Assembly: GCA_026418875.1 (NCBI GenBank)
Contig: JAOAAM010000144.1
Location: 1 to 5,267, forward strand
DNA: 5,267 nucleotides
Origin: Gemmataceae bacterium
GTDB taxonomy: Bacteria; Planctomycetota; Planctomycetia; Gemmatales; Gemmataceae
Direction: 5' to 3'
Made by a program: the position numbers and the translations under genes. Below the pieces are notes generated by a model. The model did not search any database and had not been told where the DNA came from. It saw only the letters and a program-made list of their open reading frames with translations. Positions 1-5,267 of this stretch are shown piece by piece (within the stretch, counting starts at the first letter, position 1; every line of letters begins with the position of its first letter).

Positions 1-3000
1 ATGCGTTCGACGCGCCCCTGATGCTGCCACAACAACGTGGAATCGGGACCGGGTCGAATCGCGGTCCACGGCGGCGGAGTCCAATCAGACAAGTGGTTGT
101 CTCCTTGATTGGATTTCGACCATCCGCTGGTGACAGACCACCGGCTCAAGTCGTACTGATCGTTCCAAAGCAGCAATTCCGTCGAATCCGCGGACCACCG
201 TGCATCGACCGCGGCAAACGATCCGGTCCAAATTCGACGTGGAGGCTCTGACCATGCCCAAACCTCGGTCGCTTGGGGCGAGGAAATCACGAAATGTCGT
301 CGATCCGGCGAAATCCGCAGGAGGCTGACGTCTTTCAGATCCGGAGCTTTGACTACACGAACCGACCTCGACTCCAAATCGCAAACGATGAACGAAGACC
401 CGGGAGCGACGGCAATCACTGCTTTTCCATCTGGACTGAATTCAAATGTCTCGACCGTCGCAGCCCCCAAGTCGAGCGATTCTCCCGCCTTTTCATTCAG
501 GTTCCAGCGATCCAAGCGACTGCGGCCGTTCTGCCGGGCGAGAACACCCAGAGTCATCGACCCCGGTTGGAAGCGAAACGCGACGATCTCGTCGTTAGCC
601 TTGATCGGGAGGTCCACCCACTTCACGTTGGCTCCCTCTCGTCGGCCAAGTCGAATCCCCCGCCGGGGTACATTCACGAGAAGCGCCAACGCCCTGCCGT
701 TGGAACTTACCTCCGCTTGACACGATTCCACCCCAAACGGCACAACACTAAATTCCCGCTCGGGAAGCGACCAGGAGCGCAAAGTTCGGGCGGAATCGAG
801 GGCAGCCATCCGTCGTTGATCGGCCGAGAGAATCAGCTTCTGAATCGTCAGGTCGGTGGGCAGGCTCGAGAGGCATTGTCCCTGCGCCGCCGACCAGATC
901 CGAAGATGACGATCAACCCCCGCCGAAACGACGGTGTCGGAGCCGCTCGCTGCGATGATCACCGGACCGGGGGGATGGGCGCGAATCGGGGCGAGTTCCT
1001 CGGAGTGCGGCCCAGCACCGGGGGAAGCAAAACGAATAAACCCGTCGTGGGCCGCAACAACCGCGATTTGCCCCTGCCGGATCCATGCCAGGCCCGTGAC
1101 ACCCGCGGCTCCCCTCCTCACTTCTTGCCGAGAATCGGCCCTCTCCGTGGAGATGATTTCAACTCGGCCGTCCGCATAGCCAACCAGCACTCGGTCACCC
1201 GAGGGATGCCAAGTCCAGCATGTCGCCGAGCGATCCACCCGCAGCGGTTCGGTGCGGAGCGATTTGGTCATGGGATTGCGGCGCAACAGCCACAGGGCGT
1301 TGCCTTCTCGATCGGCGCGGATCAAGGCAGCATGGCCGTCCGGCGAGAGGGTGACCAATGCCACACCCGTCAGATGGGGGACGCGATGAAGCACTTCGCC
1401 ACGGTGCCAGTCCCACCACCGCAGACCCGAGGGCGAGACCGCGGCCATCTCCGCCCCAGACGACGACAAGCTGAAACTCCTGGCATCATCGACTTCCGGC
1501 AAGCGGAGCGGTTCGTTCGATCCGTCGAGCAAGACCCGCCGCATCTCCCGATTGCTGGTAAGGAACAAAACGTCCGCGGACGAGCCATCGATATCGAAAT
1601 CTCGAACCGGGACCGTCGAAACGTAGTCCAGTCGCGGCAGACGCCCCATCCAAGCCTGGATATTGGTGTTCAGACAGTCCCGCCACGCCGCGCCATCGGG
1701 GGTTGTCTCGACCTCGCGGAGGATGCCGATCATTTGCCCCACGCCGTGGACGATGTCGCCACGCTCGCACTCTGCCTGAGCGAGCCTCAGGCGGAGCCGG
1801 AATTCACTGTTCCCGCGTATCGTGGCGGCGGAGCCAAGAGGCGAGATTGGCGGCGGTGACGACGAGGCGAAACGGCGACGAAATTCGAAGGCGGCGAGTC
1901 CGGCGAGACCCCCGAGGGCTACGGCGGCTAAAGCCATCCCGGCGCGATGCAGCCACCGCCGAGTTCGATCGGAGGTCGACCGTCGAACTCCCTGTGTGCG
2001 GATTGGCGATCCGTCGAGGAAGCGACGCAGGTCATCGGCGAGTGCCTCCGCTGTCGGGTATCGGCGTGATGGATCCTTCCGCAAACATTTCAGACAAATG
2101 GTCTCCAGATCGACCGGCACTTCGCGGACTAGCTGTCGCGGCGGAATCGGCTCTGCCGAGTGCACCTGAAACAACGTGTCCATCGGTGTCGCGCCCTGGA
2201 ACGGCGGCCGACCCGTCAACATCTCGTACAGGATGGCACCGAGGGCGTAAACGTCTGTCCTCGGGCCGATCAGGTGGGCTTGCCCTGGGGCCTGCTCCGG
2301 GGCCATGTAACTCGGCGTTCCCACCACGTCGCCGCTAGAAGTGTGCCCTTGTTGATCTCCCCGATCCAGCAGCTTGGCCAAGCCAAAGTCGGTGATCTTC
2401 GGCATGAAGCGTCGGAAATCCCACTCCTCGCTCTGCCGATCAATGTCATCGGGAAAGTTGGAAAATACCCTTCGCCCATGCAGGAGGACGTTGCCCGGCT
2501 TCAGGTCGCGGTGGATTATGCCACGCTGATGGGCATAGTGCATGGCCCGGGCAAGCGCTTCCACCAATTGGGCGGCCGGACGGGGGGGGATGGGACGGCC
2601 TTGTATCTGATCCGCGAGTGTCCCCCCCTCGACAAACTCCAGGACGAAATAGTATCGGCCCTTGACTTCGCCCACCTCATAAATCTGGACGATATGCGGG
2701 TGACGCAAACGTGAAATTGCCTCGGCCTCGTCGTGGAAGCGGCCCAAGTCCTCGGGGCTGGTCTCCCTTCCGGAGTGGATCATCTTCAAGGCGACCAGGC
2801 GATCTTGAGCTACTTGGCGGGCCTTGTACACCACTCCCATCCCGCCGCGTCCCAACTCTCCGAGGATCTCGTATCCCGGAATCACGGGCCGTTGGCCCAA
2901 GCGGCTGCCCGGCAGCGGAGCAACCAATTCTTCGTGGACCGACTCCGAGTCCTCCTCACCGGCCGGGTCCGGCGTCACCACCCTCGGCGGCTCCGCTTCG

Positions 3001-3248
3001 TGATTTGATCGTCGCTTGGCAAATTGTTTGAATCGCTCCAGCAATTCCTCGTCCGCGGCGGATGGCGGTGGCAACTCCAATGCGGCTAGCCGCCATGAGT
3101 CCGCGTCAGGAAGCTCGGTCAATTCGAGGAAGCGACGCCGACATGCATCGCATTGCTCCAGATGTGCTCCGGCTGCCTCTTGCAGTACCGCGTCCATGCG
3201 GCCCCAAATCAGATCCTCCATCTGCTCGATCGAAAGGCACCGAAGCAT
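1..3248 (-). CDS. Transmembrane Ser/Thr protein kinase with N-terminal ZAS-like zinc motif and C-terminal WD40-like propeller (3' end missing)
   Basis: A Hanks-type kinase that would phosphorylate Ser/Thr residues and probably acts as a membrane-bound sensor. The frame is open for about 1,082 codons from the ATG at 3248 to the left edge, so the C terminus is missing. Residues 1-45 hold Cys4, His29, Cys33 and Cys36, spaced as in zinc-binding anti-sigma (ZAS/zf-HC2) domains. The kinase domain is about residues 126-405: glycine loop GRGGMGVVYKA (from 133), VALK Lys155, αC Glu174, HRDLKPGN with Asp248 and Asn253, DFG 287-289 and APE ending at 318; every key catalytic residue is present. Roughly 20 extra residues lie between Asn253 and DFG. 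A hydrophobic stretch at 436-454 is the likely membrane span, although Arg residues flank both sides. Residues 485-535 resemble the helical linker that precedes WD40 repeats in planctomycete kinases. From about 547 onward there are about ten degenerate blade-like repeats (SPDG-type turns at 635, 938 and 980; a clear IW end at 785). The start is chosen because Cys4 completes the zinc motif; a GGGG tract lies 5 bases upstream. GTG at 3254 is an in-frame alternative. Confidence 0.93.
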   Translation of the reverse strand, partial: MLRCLSIEQMEDLIWGRMDAVLQEAAGAHLEQCDACRRRFLELTELPDADSWRLAALELPPPSAADEELLERFKQFAKRRSNHEAEPPRVVTPDPAGEEDSESVHEELVAPLPGSRLGQRPVIPGYEILGELGRGGMGVVYKARQVAQDRLVALKMIHSGRETSPEDLGRFHDEAEAISRLRHPHIVQIYEVGEVKGRYYFVLEFVEGGTLADQIQGRPIPPRPAAQLVEALARAMHYAHQRGIIHRDLKPGNVLLHGRRVFSNFPDDIDRQSEEWDFRRFMPKITDFGLAKLLDRGDQQGHTSSGDVVGTPSYMAPEQAPGQAHLIGPRTDVYALGAILYEMLTGRPPFQGATPMDTLFQVHSAEPIPPRQLVREVPVDLETICLKCLRKDPSRRYPTAEALADDLRRFLDGSPIRTQGVRRSTSDRTRRWLHRAGMALAAVALGGLAGLAAFEFRRRFASSSPPPISPLGSAATIRGNSEFRLRLRLAQAECERGDIVHGVGQMIGILREVETTPDGAAWRDCLNTNIQAWMGRLPRLDYVSTVPVRDFDIDGSSADVLFLTSNREMRRVLLDGSNEPLRLPEVDDARSFSLSSSGAEMAAVSPSGLRWWDWHRGEVLHRVPHLTGVALVTLSPDGHAALIRADREGNALWLLRRNPMTKSLRTEPLRVDRSATCWTWHPSGDRVLVGYADGRVEIISTERADSRQEVRRGAAGVTGLAWIRQGQIAVVAAHDGFIRFASPGAGPHSEELAPIRAHPPGPVIIAASGSDTVVSAGVDRHLRIWSAAQGQCLSSLPTDLTIQKLILSADQRRMAALDSARTLRSWSLPEREFSVVPFGVESCQAEVSSNGRALALLVNVPRRGIRLGRREGANVKWVDLPIKANDEIVAFRFQPGSMTLGVLARQNGRSRLDRWNLNEKAGESLDLGAATVETFEFSPDGKAVIAVAPGSSFIVCDLESRSVRVVKAPDLKDVSLLRISPDRRHFVISSPQATEVWAWSEPPRRIWTGSFAAVDARWSADSTELLLWNDQYDLSRWSVTSGWSKSNQGDNHLSDWTPPPWTAIRPGPDSTLLWQHQGRVER

Positions 3249-3265
3249 ATGCACCCCAAGCGAGC

Positions 3266-3883
3266 CTATAACTGCTCGTTCCAACGATGCAGTTCGTCAT
3301 GCAATACTCGGCCGACACGGTGGATCGCCGCGTGGACTGCCAGGTCGCTTGTTTGCATCCGTGAGGCCACCTCGGATGGAGCGACTCCCTCGAGAATCGA
3401 CAAGTAAAACGCCTCCCAATCCGCCGGATCCACCGCGACTCGGACATGCGGCAAAATGGCTCGGCGACGCTGCTGCACACACTCGTCGTCCAACAACCGC
3501 AACAACTCGTCGTGCGCTTCTACCGACAGAAGCAGGCGGACGATGGATGACGGTGAAGACTCGGCGTGATCGACCTGGTTCTCCATCAGCTTACACCAGG
3601 CCGAGTGAGCCGCATATTTCAACCACGGGCGGAAGCGAAGCTCAGGCTCGGGTGCCACACGCAAAAATTCCTCCGCCATGTGTTGCAGCAACCGCCCCGT
3701 GAAGTCCGCGGCCTCCGGCGGCGACAAACCCGACCGCCGGGACCAGTCTAAAATCAGCCGACCGTAGACATCCACGAAGGCCGCCCATTCCGACTCCGCA
3801 GGCGGGCGCTGCGGCGGAGGAAGGGGCGACTCAGCGACCGACTCCATGCTCGAAGGCCCCGAAACGACGTTCTCAACTTTCAT
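3266..3883 (-). CDS. ECF-type RNA polymerase σ70 factor, kinase-linked planctomycete type
   Basis: A small alternative σ factor (205 residues from this start) that would direct RNA polymerase to a dedicated promoter set. Region σ2 covers about residues 33-98, beginning WAAFVDVYGRLI and including RRSGLSPPEAADF and FRPWLKYAAH. A linker follows, then σ4 at about 140-198, with DWEAFYLSILEGV and the helix-turn-helix EVASRMQTSDLAVHAAIHRV. This layout matches planctomycete ECF factors encoded beside Ser/Thr kinases. The σ2 stretch that usually reads like DADD(L/V)xQ is diverged (EAADFTG). The stop lies 17 bases before the kinase start, so the two are almost certainly co-transcribed. The start is uncertain. 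The frame extends to a GTG at 3964, but the extra 27 residues look unlike an ECF N terminus and no ribosome site precedes them. The ATG at 3883 is used here, with GGAG directly abutting it. ATG at 3847 (193 residues) is also possible, since σ2 begins well after it. Confidence 0.85.
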   Translation of the reverse strand: MKVENVVSGPSSMESVAESPLPPPQRPPAESEWAAFVDVYGRLILDWSRRSGLSPPEAADFTGRLLQHMAEEFLRVAPEPELRFRPWLKYAAHSAWCKLMENQVDHAESSPSSIVRLLLSVEAHDELLRLLDDECVQQRRRAILPHVRVAVDPADWEAFYLSILEGVAPSEVASRMQTSDLAVHAAIHRVGRVLHDELHRWNEQL

Positions 3884-3892
3884 CTCCAAGCT

Positions 3893-3921
3893 AGCATAGA
3901 TAGCCAAGGACGGCAGCGCAA
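3893..3921 (-). promoter_or_regulatory. Possible σ70-like promoter for the σ factor–kinase unit
   Basis: On the minus strand TTGCGC (3921-3916) and TATGCT (3898-3893) are separated by exactly 17 bases. The first matches TTGACA at 3 of 6 positions and the second matches TATAAT at 4 of 6. Transcription would begin around 3886, only a few bases before the ATG at 3883, giving a nearly leaderless message. This is a pattern match only; promoters in planctomycetes are poorly defined by consensus. Confidence 0.22.
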
Positions 3922-3997
3922 CCCCCGAAAGCCATGATCCTTCGGGCGCGGAGGGGTTGATCACCCGTGTGCCGAGCGTAAGTCACTCCCACAAGTC

Positions 3998-4007
3998 GGA
4001 GGGAGGG
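3998..4007 (+). promoter_or_regulatory. Strong Shine-Dalgarno site of the DUF1080 gene
   Basis: GGAGGGAGGG ends 5 bases before the ATG at 4013, a near-ideal distance for pairing with the 16S rRNA tail. It fixes the start codon. It contrasts with the weak or absent sites in front of the σ factor and kinase genes, suggesting a higher translation rate for the exported protein. Confidence 0.8.
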
Positions 4008-4012
4008 TTTTC

Positions 4013-4720
4013 ATGGGCCGATGGCTAGCTCTTTGCTGGGGTTTTCTGCCGGTGTGGGTGCCCGATCCATTGTCGGATGATCCCCCCAAACCGGGGAAAC
4101 CCGAAAAGGTGATCCTGTTTCAAGGCAAGGATCTCGACGCTTGGGACGGTCTGAAAGACAAGTATTGGTCGATCCGCGATGGCACGATCGTCGGCCAAAG
4201 CGAAGAGGAGTTCACCACGTCGACGTACCTAGTCACCCGGCAACGATTCCGAGACTTCCACTTGTCCCTTTCGGTGCGGGTTTCCGGTACGGCAACTCGA
4301 ACCGGCGTGGCCTTCTGGGGCGAAGTCGTCGCCAACCGGGACGACCCCTTCGCATACAAGGGGTATCTGGTCGTCTTCCCGAAACCTTGGGGACTGTACG
4401 AAACCTTTGGCCGCGGGAATCTGGCAGTCGATCCCCGCCCGGCCATGCAGGCGACTCGTCCTCAAGACTGGAACGACATGGAAATCTTCGCCCAAGGTAA
4501 CCGGGTCCGCGTGGTCTTGAACGGCGTGTTGATCCTCGATTGGAGCGACCCGGAGCCAGATCGAATCAAAGCCGGGCCGATTGCGTTGCAACTGCGAGCC
4601 TCCGAACTACCGCAACAGGTCTCGTTCAAGAACATCCGAGTGACCACGCCTCCCGACGATTCCCGACTTCAGGACAAGAAAGTCGGCGACCGGATTCCTC
4701 CGTCCGAGCCGGCAGATTGA
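4013..4720 (+). CDS. Exported DUF1080 family protein (3-keto-disaccharide hydrolase domain)
   Basis: A 235-residue protein of the DUF1080 family (Pfam PF06439), a concanavalin-like jelly-roll fold common in planctomycetes and annotated as 3-keto-disaccharide hydrolase. The substrate here is unknown. The N terminus has Arg3 followed by a hydrophobic stretch (WLALCWGFLPVWV, residues 4-16), a plausible signal peptide without a clear AxA cleavage site. Cys8 is not in a convincing lipobox. Family hallmarks follow in order: LFQGKDLDAW (35-44), WSIRDGTIVG (52-61), WNDMEI (153-158), the LNG turn (169-171), GPIALQL (188-194) and VSFKNIRV (203-210). The protein ends in a charged, Pro-rich tail of about 25 residues beyond the fold. 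At one domain it is short for a family that is often fused to other modules. It is transcribed away from the σ factor–kinase pair and appears to be a single-gene unit; the next gene is convergent. Confidence 0.9.
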   Translation: MGRWLALCWGFLPVWVPDPLSDDPPKPGKPEKVILFQGKDLDAWDGLKDKYWSIRDGTIVGQSEEEFTTSTYLVTRQRFRDFHLSLSVRVSGTATRTGVAFWGEVVANRDDPFAYKGYLVVFPKPWGLYETFGRGNLAVDPRPAMQATRPQDWNDMEIFAQGNRVRVVLNGVLILDWSDPEPDRIKAGPIALQLRASELPQQVSFKNIRVTTPPDDSRLQDKKVGDRIPPSEPAD

Positions 4721-4743
4721 TCGCGTCGAACGGTTGATTGTGG

Positions 4744-4777
4744 CGGGTCGTCGGGTCTTCCCCCGTCGCTCGACCCG
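4744..4777. terminator. Possible bidirectional terminator hairpin in the convergent gap
   Basis: CGGGTCG (4744-4750) and CGACCCG (4771-4777) form a perfect 7-bp inverted repeat. Inside the 20-base loop, CGGG and CCCG can pair as a second short stem. It sits between the convergent stops at 4720 and 4843, where a shared terminator is expected. No T-run follows on either strand, so it is not a classical intrinsic terminator. Confidence 0.35.
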
Positions 4778-4842
4778 TGACGAGTGTTCAAGCGTCAACG
4801 GCGACGGCGGTCGGGTCGCTGCCACCTCCCGCGACGGCTGTC

Positions 4843-5267
4843 TCATTTGACCTCTGCGAGCAGCTTGGCGGTGTCCGCTTCCGAGAGCGTGAACACGTCG
4901 CTGCGCGTGGGCAGGCAGGCATATGCTCGTTGGGAGCCGCCCTGAAAATTGCCCAGCCAGATTTCCGCGGTTTGCCCCGAGTTGGTCCGAGCCACGATGC
5001 GACGCTTCGGCTGGGAAAGCCCGAAGATCTCCTTCGGCGCTTCGTGGTCGCGGACAAACTCCTGAGCTTTCAAACTCGCAAGCGCCCCAAGAATGTCCGT
5101 CACGGCTTGCTGTTTGACCGAGGCGTCCGGCTGTCCCTCGATCTTCCAGACTCCGTCGACTTTCCGCAGCACGATTTCGCCGGAGTCGCCCGCCAGAGTG
5201 AGCAGCTCGACTTGGGCCGCATCAAAGCTGAGGAAAGCGGCGCGTTTGCGATACTCAGCAGTGGCTC
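4843..5267 (-). CDS. DUF4340 domain protein, C-terminal part (5' end beyond the right edge)
   Basis: The minus-strand frame is open from the right edge to the TGA at 4843-4845, giving the last 140 residues of a longer protein. The visible part matches the DUF4340 pattern (Pfam PF14238). It has a YRKRAAFLSFD-like strand, then VWKIEGQPDASV, then a helical stretch (VTDILGALASLKAQEFV). After that come IFGLSQPKRRIV, a strand with EIWLG, and a final RSDVFTLSEADTAKLL. In many bacteria DUF4340 proteins are encoded next to ABC-type transport genes of the gliding (GldG-like) kind, and have an N-terminal membrane anchor. Neither an anchor nor such neighbours can be seen here. The GTG at 5172 is internal, since family-like sequence continues upstream of it without a stop. 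The molecular function of the family is not established. Confidence 0.8.
   Translation of the reverse strand, partial: ATAEYRKRAAFLSFDAAQVELLTLAGDSGEIVLRKVDGVWKIEGQPDASVKQQAVTDILGALASLKAQEFVRDHEAPKEIFGLSQPKRRIVARTNSGQTAEIWLGNFQGGSQRAYACLPTRSDVFTLSEADTAKLLAEVK

Larger units (their letters stand above)
3884..4012. other. Divergent intergenic region between σ factor and DUF1080 genes
   Basis: This 129-base stretch must hold the promoters of both divergent genes. On the plus strand, TTGATC at 3957-3962 overlaps the palindrome TGATCA (3958-3963) and could be a -35-like element, but no convincing -10 follows at the right distance. If the σ gene really began at the GTG at 3964, the gap would shrink to 48 bases. 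No larger inverted repeat or operator-like repeat was recognised. Confidence 0.5.

Noticed and set aside
273..1859. A 528-codon open frame on the plus strand.
   Set aside because: It is antisense to the kinase and shares its codon boundaries. It stays open because TTA, CTA and TCA are rare in the kinase codons on the other strand. The product is rich in Arg and Pro, without any recognisable domain, while the minus strand encodes clear propeller and kinase motifs.
2160..2714. A 184-codon plus-strand open frame.
   Set aside because: It lies opposite the kinase catalytic core (HRDLKPGN, DFG, APE on the minus strand) and is a composition-driven shadow.
2014..3138. A 15-base identical repeat (TCGAGGAAGCGACGC at 2014-2028 and 3124-3138).
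   Set aside because: Both copies are in the kinase frame and encode the same short peptide type (RRFL followed by an acidic residue). Two copies of 15 bases in coding DNA are best explained by shared codon use, not a mobile or regulatory repeat.
3016..3702. A 228-codon plus-strand open frame.
   Set aside because: It is antisense to the σ factor and the start of the kinase. The product is Ser/Arg/Pro-rich and shows no family similarity.
4013..4040. Possible lipoprotein signal (LALC) at the start of the DUF1080 protein.
   Set aside because: Cys8 is too close to the N terminus and the residue before it is Leu, not Gly/Ala/Ser, so the lipobox rule is not met.
4843..5172. A complete small gene starting with GTG at 5172.
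   Set aside because: The frame continues without a stop to the right edge, and the upstream residues (YRKRAAFLSFD, then VELLTLAGDSG) fit the DUF4340 family, so 5172 is an internal codon.

Overview
The window looks like chromosomal DNA from a planctomycete, most probably from the Gemmata/Zavarzinella side of the phylum. The clues are high G+C, a σ-factor gene followed at once by a giant Ser/Thr kinase with a WD40-type tail, a secreted DUF1080 (3-keto-disaccharide hydrolase) protein, and a DUF4340 protein. The phylum assignment is an inference from gene families and protein style; no rRNA or other marker gene is present.

Layout: positions 1-3248 (minus strand) are one uninterrupted reading frame for a multidomain receptor-like kinase. 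In order it has an N-terminal zinc-binding anti-sigma-like (ZAS) segment, a complete Hanks-type kinase domain, one membrane segment, a helical linker and a long degenerate β-propeller that runs off the left edge. Seventeen bases upstream (3266-3883, minus) is a small ECF-type σ70 factor, evidently the first gene of the same transcription unit. A divergent intergenic region (3884-4012) separates it from a plus-strand gene (4013-4720) for a small exported DUF1080 protein with a strong ribosome binding site. After a 122-base convergent gap holding a GC-rich inverted repeat comes the C-terminal part of a minus-strand DUF4340 protein (4843 to the right edge).

How the genes may work together: the σ factor and kinase form a two-gene signalling unit of the kind known in Planctomycetes, where STK-linked ECF factors replace the usual σ/anti-σ pair. 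Here the kinase protein itself carries the Cys/His zinc motif of a ZAS anti-sigma domain at its extreme N terminus. The simplest model is that signal sensing by the propeller, kinase activity and σ-factor binding all sit on one polypeptide. The divergent DUF1080 gene could be a target of that σ factor, but no sequence evidence ties them together beyond adjacency. No tRNA, rRNA, CRISPR array, insertion sequence or attachment site was seen.
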